The notes below the pieces were generated by a model that saw nothing but the letters and a program-made list of their open reading frames with translations, did no database searches and had not been told where the DNA came from. A stretch of DNA of 64,000 nucleotides, taken from assembly GCF_000550805.1 (NCBI RefSeq), contig NZ_CP004353.1, positions 2,666,001-2,730,000 of the forward strand, given 5' to 3'. The position numbers and the translations under genes were made by a program. This document shows positions 49,584-57,617 of this stretch, one piece after another; position 1 is the first letter of the stretch, and each line of letters starts with the position of its first letter. Source of the DNA: Corynebacterium vitaeruminis DSM 20294. GTDB lineage: Bacteria; Actinomycetota; Actinomycetes; Mycobacteriales; Mycobacteriaceae.

Positions 49584-49615
49584 CCCGGCCCCGCCGTGAG
49601 TCGGGGGGGGCCGGG
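49584..49615 (-). terminator. Terminator of the aquaporin gene
   Basis: A 9-bp stem CCCGGCCCC/GGGGCCGGG followed on the minus strand by five T. It lies 35 bases after the aquaporin stop. A run of eight G on the plus strand is in the loop side. Confidence 0.82.
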
Positions 49616-49649
49616 CACATGCCTCAACTAGCGCGTGATACCTAACGCC

Positions 49650-50372
49650 TTACTCGTCGTCGCCGGTCAGCGCGTTGTGCGTGAAGCCAGCGATGAGCGC
49701 GCCCAGGATCGGCGCGACGAAGAACAGCCACACCTGGCCGAGCGGCGCGGAGCCCGCGTAGAGGGCGACGCCGAGGGAGCGGGCCGGGTTGACCGAGGTG
49801 TTGGTCACCGGGATGGAGATGAGGTGGATGAGGGTCAGCGTCAGGCCGATGGCCAGCGGGGCGAAGCCCGCCGGTGCGCGCTTGGAGGTCACGCCCAGGA
49901 TCACCCACAGGAACACGGCGGTGAGCAGGGTCTCGATGATGAATGCGGAGAGCATGGAGTAGCCGTGCGGGGAGAGGTCGCCGTAGCCGTTGGTGGCGAA
50001 GCCGGACTTCACGGCGTCGAAGCCGTCCTTACCGGAGGCGATGACGAACAGGACGCCGCCAGCGACGATGCCGGCGACCAGCTGGGTCACGATGTAGGGG
50101 ATGACCGCCGCGGACTCGATGCGCTTGGCGGCCCAGCAGCCCAGGGTGACGGCCGGGTTGAAGTGGCCGCCGGAGAGGTGGCCGAAGGCGTAGGCGCCGG
50201 TGAGCACGGTCAGGCCGAAGGCGAGCGCCACGCCGAGGTATCCGATGCCCGCCGGGAACCCGGCCGGGGTCTCCGCGGTCGCGGCCAGCACCGCCGAACC
50301 GCAGCCGCCGAAGACGAGCCAGAAGGTGCCGAGGAACTCGGCCCACAGTCGCTTAGTCATAGGAACCTGCAC
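49650..50372 (-). CDS. aqpZ: Aquaporin Z
   Basis: Water channel of the inner membrane; 240 residues, six helices and two half-helices. Both NPA boxes are intact: GGHFNPAVT and [10 protein letters not shown]. The selectivity-filter residues of AqpZ type are retained (Phe in the GTFWLVFGG region, His in [11 protein letters not shown], Arg after the second NPA). The sequence is close to E. coli AqpZ. The start is either GTG 50372 (AGGAG 9 bases upstream) or ATG 50360; I keep the longer form. Confidence 0.95.
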   Translation of the reverse strand: MQVPMTKRLWAEFLGTFWLVFGGCGSAVLAATAETPAGFPAGIGYLGVALAFGLTVLTGAYAFGHLSGGHFNPAVTLGCWAAKRIESAAVIPYIVTQLVAGIVAGGVLFVIASGKDGFDAVKSGFATNGYGDLSPHGYSMLSAFIIETLLTAVFLWVILGVTSKRAPAGFAPLAIGLTLTLIHLISIPVTNTSVNPARSLGVALYAGSAPLGQVWLFFVAPILGALIAGFTHNALTGDDE

Positions 50373-50801
50373 AGAAAATGTCTCCTCACAAGAGTTGGTG
50401 CGCAGGGGCGTACGTATTAGACGTGCAACATAATAGCCAGCCTTTTTCTTATTTGCACCTCAGGTTTCTGGCTCCACCCAAAAACCTAACTGAATCCCCA
50501 TGTCAATAGGGCTATTCTTGATCGCAACTCTTCGGGCAAAAAGCACTCGACCAACACTCCCCTTCCGGCGCGCGAGCAGCGCGCGCCACCCTCGGCGCAC
50601 CGGCATGGCGTCGGCAAGCAAAATGCCATTGCCATGGCGAGAAATCTCTGTAGTATGGGCTAAATCACATTCTGTTGCGCAAAATGCAAAAATGAGCCTT
50701 TCCTCAAGTTTTCCGCATTCCCGCAGGGAGTGGCGCTTTTACATTCGCTTTCTGTCCGTTTATTATCTTCCCCGAACTAAGTAATATTCACGGAGGATCA
50801 C
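50373..50801. other. Divergent promoter region between aqpZ and the YhgE/Pip gene
   Basis: About 430 bases with no supported gene; both divergent genes must be controlled from here. The region is AT-richer than its flanks. A motif B copy is at 50607-50619. A possible sigma-A-like promoter for the plus-strand gene is TTGCCA (50629-50634) with TAGTAT (50651-50656), 16-base spacing. Confidence 0.4.
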
Positions 50802-52850
50802 ATGTCTCAGCAGTCCCTCGGCTGGCATCGCCTTCTCGACTGGCGGCCCACGTCTGTGCTGGCCCGCATCGGAATCGTCTTGCTACTCGTCGCCCCCATC
50901 TCCATCGCCGGAACGCTCATGTGGGCGATGTGGGACCCCTCGAAATACATGCGCGACATCAAACTCGCCGTGGTCAACGAGGACGCGGGCGTGACCAGCC
51001 GCGGCGAGTACACCAACTACGGCGACCAGATCGTCGAGGGCCTGCTCGACACCGATTACCTGAGCTTCACCGACACCAGCGCGGACGACGCCCAGGAGGG
51101 GCTCACGCGCGGCAAGTACATGATGGTGGTGACCATCCCTAAGGTCTTCTCCGAGGAGGCCGTCACCATCATCAGCGACAACCCGGTGCGCCCGACCATC
51201 AAGTTCGCCACGAACGACTACTACGGCACCAACAGCTCGGTGATCACCGCCAGCCTCGTGCCCAAGGTCCAGACCAGCGTGGAAAACGCCATCACCAAGA
51301 AGTACGCGGATAAGGTCATCGCGGGCTTCGGCAAGCTCTCGGGCGGGCTGAACCAGGCCGCCGACGGCGCGGGCCAGCTCGACGAGGGCGCGGCCAAGCT
51401 GCAGGACGGCGGCGCACAGGCGGTCGACGGCATCGCCAAGCTCGACGACGGCGCGGGCCAGCTGGCCGACGGCACCACCCAGCTGACCGGCGGCATCGGC
51501 GAGCTCTCCCAGGGCGCCAACCGCCTCCAGGACGGCGCGGGCCAGCTCTCCACCGGCATGGACACACTCGTCGGCGGCACCCAGCAGCTCGCCGACGGCG
51601 CGGGACAGATCCAGGGCGGCGTCACCCAACTCACCGACATGCTCATCCCCCTGCTCACCCAGGCTCAGCAGGTCAGCCCCTCCCTCAGCCAGGCCGAGCA
51701 GATCCTCCGCCAGGCGGGGATGACCGACCAGGCCGACCAGATCCACGGCATCGCCAGCAAGCTCGACCCCGCCAACAGCGAGAACATGGTCAATCAGCTA
51801 GGCCAGCTGCGCGACGGCACCGCGCTCCTGCACGACAACCTCGCCAACCCCGACTCCCAGTACCTGGGCGGCGTGCTCAAGCTGCAGGACGGCGCGCACC
51901 AGCTCGCCGACGGCACCACCCAGCTCACCGCGGGAATCGGGAGGCTCAGCGACGGCGCCACCGCGCTCGACAGCGGCGCCCACCAGCTCGCCGACGGCAC
52001 CGGTCAGCTGCGCACCGGCGGCGACCAGCTGAAAGACGGCCTCGACCAGCTCAAGGACGGCACGGGCGAGCTGTCCACCAAGCTGTCCGAGGGCGCCGCC
52101 TCCGCGCCGACCATCACCAAGCCGGACGTCTCCGCGCAGAACATGGCCGTGCCGATCACGTTCACCTCGTCGAACGAGCACCCGGTCCAGACCGTCGTGA
52201 GCGAGACCGACCCGACCGCGAAGAAGATCACCGGCGGCGTGTCCATGCTCCTCGTCTTGGTCTTCGGCTCGCTCATCATGCTGCTCATCTCGCTGCTGCT
52301 GCCCTACTACTTCGGCCGCGGCACCCGCACCGGCGCGTCCATCACCAGCGCCTGGCTGACCAAGACCGGCGCGAACACCGCAGCACTCGCGATCCTTGCC
52401 GTCATCTCCCGCGCGCTCGGCTGGCACCCGGTCTCCTGGCTCGCGATCGTCCCGGTCATCATCGCCATGGCCGCCACGGGCGCGGCCGTCTACCAGCTGC
52501 TGCAGGTGCTCTTCGGTCGCCGCGCGGGCGGCGCGGTGGGGCTCGCCTTCTACGCACTCGGCATCATGGTCTTCGGCGGCGTCTGGCCGGTCGCGGCGAT
52601 CCCGTCCTTCCTGCGCGCCTTCCACTTTGTGCACCCGATGACCTACGCGAAGATGGCGTTCACGCGAGGTACGGACGGCATCCTCGACTACTCCTACTGG
52701 GCGCCGCTGGCGGCGCTCGCCGCGTTCACCGCGATCGCGCTGGCCATATCCGTTGCGGTGCTTCACGCCCGCCGCGTCGGCGCCGCCCAGCCCATGCACG
52801 GCCAGGAGAAGGTCAAGGTGGTCTCGGAGGGCACGTTCGCGCCAGCGTAG
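50802..52850 (+). CDS. YhgE/Pip-type membrane protein with Gly-Ala-x-Gln-Leu heptads
   Basis: Protein of 682 residues. One N-terminal helix (about 20-42) is followed by a large extracytoplasmic domain, then five or six C-terminal helices. This matches the YhgE/Pip (phage infection protein) family, related to ABC-2 permeases and to EsaA-type proteins. The extracytoplasmic domain carries two blocks (about 180-285 and 345-430) of a 7-residue repeat near GAGQLAD/GTTQLTG, likely a long glycine-rich coiled coil. Start ATG 50802 has GGAGG upstream. In other bacteria these are phage receptors or export components. Exact job here unknown. Confidence 0.85.
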   Translation: MSQQSLGWHRLLDWRPTSVLARIGIVLLLVAPISIAGTLMWAMWDPSKYMRDIKLAVVNEDAGVTSRGEYTNYGDQIVEGLLDTDYLSFTDTSADDAQEGLTRGKYMMVVTIPKVFSEEAVTIISDNPVRPTIKFATNDYYGTNSSVITASLVPKVQTSVENAITKKYADKVIAGFGKLSGGLNQAADGAGQLDEGAAKLQDGGAQAVDGIAKLDDGAGQLADGTTQLTGGIGELSQGANRLQDGAGQLSTGMDTLVGGTQQLADGAGQIQGGVTQLTDMLIPLLTQAQQVSPSLSQAEQILRQAGMTDQADQIHGIASKLDPANSENMVNQLGQLRDGTALLHDNLANPDSQYLGGVLKLQDGAHQLADGTTQLTAGIGRLSDGATALDSGAHQLADGTGQLRTGGDQLKDGLDQLKDGTGELSTKLSEGAASAPTITKPDVSAQNMAVPITFTSSNEHPVQTVVSETDPTAKKITGGVSMLLVLVFGSLIMLLISLLLPYYFGRGTRTGASITSAWLTKTGANTAALAILAVISRALGWHPVSWLAIVPVIIAMAATGAAVYQLLQVLFGRRAGGAVGLAFYALGIMVFGGVWPVAAIPSFLRAFHFVHPMTYAKMAFTRGTDGILDYSYWAPLAALAAFTAIALAISVAVLHARRVGAAQPMHGQEKVKVVSEGTFAPA

Positions 52851-52924
52851 TTGGCCGTTGCTTGTCGACGGCCAAAGGTGGCTTTCCTTTCATTTGAGTG
52901 GTGGTCAGATGGCGCCATCACCAA

Positions 52925-52960
52925 ACATGCCCGAGGCTGCGCACCGCGCCTCGGGCATGT
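52925..52960. terminator. Bidirectional terminator
   Basis: A 13-bp stem ACATGCCCGAGGC/GCCTCGGGCATGT with a ten-base loop lies between the convergent YhgE/Pip and AlbA_2 genes. A motif B copy is at 52860-52871, before it. Confidence 0.8.
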
Positions 52961-52983
52961 GACTTTGCTTCAGGATTGAAGTC

Positions 52984-54474
52984 TCACGGTATCGACTCCA
53001 CCAACCGGTACCGTTGCTTCGGGCTTCGCAAAGCCTCCATTCGCTCTACCATCCCTTCCTCAATCAATTGATTGAGAATCTTCCGGACCCCATTCTGGGA
53101 AAGACCCGCTGCTGCGGCCAACTCCCGCGAGGTTGCGGAGTAGTGCTCCCGTAGGTAGCTGATTATCAGTTCCTTGTTGCCGCCGAAGGTCGCCGCAGCT
53201 CGTTCGGGTTCGGTCATCGCTCTCCGCAGGAACGTCAAGCTAAACGACGTCAGTGAATCCCTTGGGGTTGGGGGCGGGAGCAGTTCTCTTGCCAGCTCAT
53301 CAATGATTTCTGCATAACCAGTGCCGCGATTGTCTGCGACAAAGCCCCTCCCAGCGACGCGGCTGGGCGTTACCTCAAGCAGTGCAGAAAGGTGCTGGTT
53401 CCTTGTGCTTGAGATTCCGTACTTGCCGAGGCTCTCAATCGTCACAGCACCGTAGAGCCCACCGGGATTCGTGATTTCCAGCCGGTCAACGAAGAGATCG
53501 ACTTGGACTTGGCTTCCCCGCGCCTGCGGCGAGTAGTCCCTGTGCATGAGCGCGTTCGTGATTGCCTCACGGACCGCGACCGGCGGGTAGTCCGGCAGAT
53601 CCTTCCGGAATGCCCCCTTGACTACCCCTCCCAGCCGGGTATTGCGAGCCACAGCTTGCACCGTCTCGTACACCAGCGTTGGGATCGGGCCGATGAATGA
53701 TGCGGTATCGACGAAGCGCTGCCCCCGCGAATCTGAAGATCGATCCGTGCCGGTGTATGCCGCAAATGTGACGTTGAGTCGAGGGAAGAATTGCTGCGGA
53801 TAAATACCCGCAGCAAGCAATCCGGCGAGAGTCGGCCGCAGTTTCCCGCCTTCATCCTCAACAACCATGCGAAGGCTCTTCATCGCTTTCTCATCGCTCA
53901 GTTTTCCGAAGACTTCTGCGTGGATCGTCCGCTCCCGTTCTAGGATCTTCACGACTAGATCCGGATCGAGATCATCCAGACCCGCCTCTCGGACAGGTTC
54001 TAGATCCCATGCTGGCTGGTACTTGTTCTCCTCCAAGCGGTCGATCTCATATGGTTTGAGCAGACGATCTCCGTCATGCCCGCGGAAGTAACTCCCCGCG
54101 TACTTTCCTACCGTTGCGATGTAGCAGGGTTTTTCGGATGTGGCGAGCTCGGGAACATAGGCAACGACGACCGGTGCCCCTTCAAATTCTTCGATTGAGA
54201 TAGTGGCTCGGACCGGAGGCACCATCTTCTCAGAGCATGCCTCGGCAAGAGCATCAGCGATGGCATTGGCATTGAACCCCTCGGCGGGCACAAATCCAGC
54301 TTCTTCATCGATCCCAAGGATGACTGTCCCACCAGCAGTGTTTGAGAAGGCCGAAAGTGAGTGCACCAAGTTCTTCGGCAAACCACGCACCGCCGATTTC
54401 GCCTCTACCTGAGCCGTGTCAGTACGCCGCAATCGAAGACCTTGGATGAGTTCCGCCAGTTCCTGCGCTTCCAT
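52984..54474 (-). CDS. AlbA_2 / HATPase_c_4 transcriptional-regulator-like protein
   Basis: Protein of 496 residues. The N-terminal AlbA_2 (Schlafen-like) domain has ESKSAVRG-type VEAKSAVRG and AFSNTAGGTVILGID. The central GHKL-like domain has REAITNALMHRDYS. The C-terminal winged helix (about 430-490) has TSRELAAAAGLSQNGVRKILNQLIEEG. This is the RecG-related ATP-binding regulator class often found beside restriction or toxin genes. It is divergent from the restriction locus and faces three dyad repeats (54494-54893) that could be its sites. GC is lower than in the envelope genes. Confidence 0.82.
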   Translation of the reverse strand: MEAQELAELIQGLRLRRTDTAQVEAKSAVRGLPKNLVHSLSAFSNTAGGTVILGIDEEAGFVPAEGFNANAIADALAEACSEKMVPPVRATISIEEFEGAPVVVAYVPELATSEKPCYIATVGKYAGSYFRGHDGDRLLKPYEIDRLEENKYQPAWDLEPVREAGLDDLDPDLVVKILERERTIHAEVFGKLSDEKAMKSLRMVVEDEGGKLRPTLAGLLAAGIYPQQFFPRLNVTFAAYTGTDRSSDSRGQRFVDTASFIGPIPTLVYETVQAVARNTRLGGVVKGAFRKDLPDYPPVAVREAITNALMHRDYSPQARGSQVQVDLFVDRLEITNPGGLYGAVTIESLGKYGISSTRNQHLSALLEVTPSRVAGRGFVADNRGTGYAEIIDELARELLPPPTPRDSLTSFSLTFLRRAMTEPERAAATFGGNKELIISYLREHYSATSRELAAAAGLSQNGVRKILNQLIEEGMVERMEALRSPKQRYRLVESIP

Positions 54475-54493
54475 TTCCCCGCTACTTCCATCT

Positions 54494-54557
54494 CAACACC
54501 ACACTACTTCGCACAACACTACACTCAACATCACACTGTGTGAAGTAGTGTGGAGTA
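54494..54557. repeat. Dyad repeat unit 1 of the defence locus
   Basis: Arms CCACACTACTTC (54499-54510) and GAAGTAGTGTGG (54542-54553) are perfect 12-bp complements. The internal TCACACTGTGTGA (54531-54543) is itself a dyad. This unit lies 20 bases upstream of the AlbA_2 start. Confidence 0.75.
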
Positions 54558-54671
54558 CATGTCTTCAGCAGAGCTGGGCACTTAGAAAGTCGATAGCCCG
54601 CAGGTCAACGCCCATTATTGATGCATCTTACCCCCCAAGCGGCTCGACATGATCGTCAATATTAGGAGAAT

Positions 54672-54727
54672 ACACCACACATACTTCACACTTAACACTT
54701 CACTTGGCGAAGTAGTGTTGAGTTCAC
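54672..54727. repeat. Dyad repeat unit 2 of the defence locus
   Basis: Starts ACACCACACATACTTCACAC and ends GAAGTAGTGTTGAGTTCAC, matching unit 1 with a shorter centre. AACACTTCACTT pairs imperfectly with AAGTAGTGTT. Confidence 0.65.
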
Positions 54728-54843
54728 GTGCGAGTCACTGTGGTAAGCACCACTTTCCCTAGAGAGGACCGGTGGAATTAGCAGCCCTTCTAGCAGCAGG
54801 AACCCATTCAGCCGGCACTTCTCGTCCAGCACAAAGAATCTAG

Positions 54844-54893
54844 ACACCACACCTACTCCACACTCAACACCCCACCGTGTGGTGTTCAGTGAG
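54844..54893. repeat. Dyad repeat unit 3 of the defence locus
   Basis: Starts ACACCACACCTACTCCACAC and ends GTGTGGTGTTCAGTGAG, the most diverged copy. Its arms AACACC and GGTGTT still pair. Unit starts are 176 and 172 bases apart. Confidence 0.6.
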
Positions 54894-55146
54894 GCGTTGC
54901 GCAACGTCGCCTCACCCCTCCCCAATCCAGAAGGCAATCACGCCGGTCCTCAAGCATCTGCACCCCCAACCATCTCGAATAATGAACTAATATCCTATGC
55001 GACTCCCCATTCGCGCGTAATAGTGCTCTGGATGGTTGCCGTACCCGCCACGGGCCGATATCTTTGGCTCATACACAACAAGGTTGGCCATAGTGGCAAG
55101 CCAGAACCACGCAAGAGACAACACGATGAACCAAAGGAGGCGCGCG

Positions 55147-55512
55147 ATGTTCTACTTCCAACCGCGTTTTCCCGACTCCACAGTCACAGCACTTGTCGAG
55201 CTCCATCGCCTCACCGAGCCTTCCTCCTCCCGCGCAACCATCGAGCAGGAACTCAACAAGCGCCGCCAGAGCTACATTGCGGAGCTCAAGGCCTGCGGCG
55301 TACCTCGCGCCAAGCGGATAGCTACAGAGCTCACCATCGCGGAGGCCGAGGTGGAGATCGATGCTCTGGTCAGATTCTCCACAGCCTGTGCCCGATCCTT
55401 GAAAGCCGCGGTCGAGGTCCAAGCATTCCTCGCAACACTTCAGATCCTCCGCGCCCATCCAGACATGTCGAACGAGCAGTGGCTACTGTGCCAATTACGT
55501 GAAGGCGGCTAA
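55147..55512 (+). CDS. Small helical protein of the restriction locus, unknown family
   Basis: Protein of 121 residues, predicted all-helical, with no recognised domain. Start ATG 55147 follows an excellent AAAGGAGG site with 7-base spacing, so I reject an upstream TTG start. Charged helices (EQELNKRRQSYIAELKACGV, AEAEVEIDALVRF) may form a coiled coil. It ends 2 bases before the GTG of the next gene (TAAGAGTG), so the pair is coupled. As first gene of the operon it could be a regulator or partner of the next protein; this is inference. Confidence 0.65.
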   Translation: MFYFQPRFPDSTVTALVELHRLTEPSSSRATIEQELNKRRQSYIAELKACGVPRAKRIATELTIAEAEVEIDALVRFSTACARSLKAAVEVQAFLATLQILRAHPDMSNEQWLLCQLREGG

Positions 55513-55514
55513 GA

Positions 55515-57572
55515 GTGCGAGCTTCGCGAAGCACTCGCAGAGAATGCGGGAATTCATCCAGCGGCGTAGCCGTCCCTTCCGCCGCCACTAACCCAACAAG
55601 AACAATCACGGTGGTTACCACTGAAAAACTGATCCTCGATTTGCAGGGGATTGCACGCCTCGCAGGGGTGAGGCGGCACACTGTCACCACATGGCGTCAT
55701 CGCTATGGCAAGGACTCGGACACGCCATTCCCCGCTCCGTTAGACCGACGCACCACAAACAAAGCTCGACTCTTCGATTGCACACAGATCATCGAATGGT
55801 TGGAAGCTACAGACAGAGCACCACACCGCGATCTCCGAGGTGACGCCCCGTTCTACTCCATCCTCTTCGATGAGGTAGCGGAGAATCCCGGCACCGCCAA
55901 AGCCCTCATCCACTACGCCAAGAACGGCAATTGGCCTCAAGGCACAAGCCTAAGCACACAGAATTCCCTCGACGCCCTTATCGAAGCGGCCTACGGCCTC
56001 GAGCCGCTCATCCGTGCGCTGCGGCTGCGTGCGGAGAGCCACCGCTCCGAAAGCCTGAGCCCGCAGGCACTGTCCACTCTAGGTCGAGTTATTGCGCGTT
56101 CCTCCGAGGCGATGCGCGTTCCAAGCACCCAGTTCCCACTGTCCGTGACTAACGACATGGGGCTCGCCGCGCTGTGCCACGCCACGGAGTTCCTTCCGCA
56201 GGGTGAATACGCCGTCTACTATCCAAACGCCGCCGCTCAAAGCGACCTAGGCCGCCTCGCGCTCGCCGAGCTCGCCGCAGCCCAGGACGGCAGAGCCTTC
56301 ACTGAAGTACACGTCCCCGACGGTCCCGGTTTCGCCGAAAGCATCCCCGCCAGTACCCTCCTCGTACAGGTTGATCTGAATGCACACCAAGAACCAGAGC
56401 AGCTATTCAACGACCTCGAGAACCTCATGCTCAGCCTCGACCGCAAGGGCGCGGCGCTCGTGATCGCCCCGGCGCGGCTTCTCACCGAGAACACCGACGA
56501 CAACGCCACATCAATGCGGCGGAAGTTCCTCTCCCAAACGGAAACCTCCCACATTGCGCCCCTTCGCTACAGCGCGCGGCTACCGCGCTCGTGGCAGGTA
56601 GGCGGCGGCCAGCTTCAGCCCGCGGTCTGGGTCCTCAAACAACACCACGACCCCAACTTCCCTGTCGCGGTGGCAGACCACAGCGGCCTCTCCACGAGCC
56701 AACCAGAGCTAGAGGCCTTCACCTCTGACCTAGTCACGGCGCTATGCACGCCAGATCTGCTGCCACGAGCGAACCTCCACAATGCGGAGATCGTCGAGGC
56801 GACAAGGGCGTGGCGCTCGGATCGCGTCGCGCCCGGTAGCGCACGCCGCGCCGACGTCGACGCACCCCGACTCGGCGACCTTTGGGCCACCGCGCGGGCT
56901 GCGGGCCTCGAGGAGGCGGACTTCGACTTCGTCGACGCCACCGTCGAGCCCGGCCCGAGCCGCCCCTATTCCGTCATGACGGTGCCATGGGACAAGGCGA
57001 CCAAGCGCGGAGCATCGCAAGTCCTGACAGTATTCCGCGGGACCCGCATGGACACAGCCACTCCGAGCACAACCGGAGGCATCGGCGTCGTAGGCCCAGA
57101 CGAGATCGCGGATCCCCGTCGCTGGAACCACCGCTCAATATCGATCTTCGAGCTCGCTGAGAGGTACCCCCGCGCGGAGATCTCGCAGCCCATGGACGTG
57201 ATCGTTTGCCCCGACCAACGAAACAACCTCGCGGTTGCTGCCGTGGACTTAGAGGGGTCACACGTGGCGCAGGCTCCCGCGTTCATCGTTCGGTGTAAGA
57301 CCACGCGGGGCCGCAGCAAGGAACCGCTTCGGCGCCTCGCGGTGCCGGCGCTCGTGGCGCAGGCGATTTCCGATGCGGGGACGTCGACAAGAAAAGCATG
57401 GCAGATCCCGCTTATCGACGCCGCCCAGGTGCCAGCGCTTACTCGCTCGCTCGCCGCGATCGAGGCCGAGCGCGCACGGCTTGCGGACAACCTCGCCCGG
57501 CTTCAGCGTCTTGAGCGCGCCACCCTCCACGCCGCGGCAGCCCACACGATCGCTGCGCGCGCACCAAACTAG
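55515..57572 (+). CDS. HTH protein with a degenerate N6-methylase-like domain
   Basis: Protein of 685 residues. Residues about 37-90 look like a MerR/excisionase-like winged helix (ILDLQGIARLAGVRRHTVTTWRHRYG). Residues about 170-400 follow the fold of N6-adenine DNA methylases. KGAALVIAPARLL, MRRKFLSQTETSHIAPLRYSA and LPRSWQVGGGQLQPAVWVLKQ line up with the HsdM segments GEAGVVMANGTM, IRKNMLEDDIVSCVLA and LPSQLFRGTQIPVCVWFFAK. But no DPCCGSGG-type SAM motif or NPPF motif is visible. The C-terminus has a long helix that could bind HsdS-like partners. It is coupled to the 121-residue gene and 45 bases before hsdM. I suggest a catalytically dead accessory or regulator. Confidence 0.6.
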   Translation: MRASRSTRRECGNSSSGVAVPSAATNPTRTITVVTTEKLILDLQGIARLAGVRRHTVTTWRHRYGKDSDTPFPAPLDRRTTNKARLFDCTQIIEWLEATDRAPHRDLRGDAPFYSILFDEVAENPGTAKALIHYAKNGNWPQGTSLSTQNSLDALIEAAYGLEPLIRALRLRAESHRSESLSPQALSTLGRVIARSSEAMRVPSTQFPLSVTNDMGLAALCHATEFLPQGEYAVYYPNAAAQSDLGRLALAELAAAQDGRAFTEVHVPDGPGFAESIPASTLLVQVDLNAHQEPEQLFNDLENLMLSLDRKGAALVIAPARLLTENTDDNATSMRRKFLSQTETSHIAPLRYSARLPRSWQVGGGQLQPAVWVLKQHHDPNFPVAVADHSGLSTSQPELEAFTSDLVTALCTPDLLPRANLHNAEIVEATRAWRSDRVAPGSARRADVDAPRLGDLWATARAAGLEEADFDFVDATVEPGPSRPYSVMTVPWDKATKRGASQVLTVFRGTRMDTATPSTTGGIGVVGPDEIADPRRWNHRSISIFELAERYPRAEISQPMDVIVCPDQRNNLAVAAVDLEGSHVAQAPAFIVRCKTTRGRSKEPLRRLAVPALVAQAISDAGTSTRKAWQIPLIDAAQVPALTRSLAAIEAERARLADNLARLQRLERATLHAAAAHTIAARAPN

Positions 57573-57617
57573 GCCTGACTACACCTCATAACAACAATCC
57601 CAACAATAAGGACACTG

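Larger units (their letters stand above)
54475..55146. other. Long regulatory region of the defence locus
   Basis: About 670 bases, AT-rich for this genome, without a supportable gene. It holds three diverged copies of a dyad unit (see separate entries), evenly spaced by about 175 bases. The sequences between the copies show nothing I recognise. The stretch separates the AlbA_2 gene from the divergent restriction operon. Confidence 0.6.
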
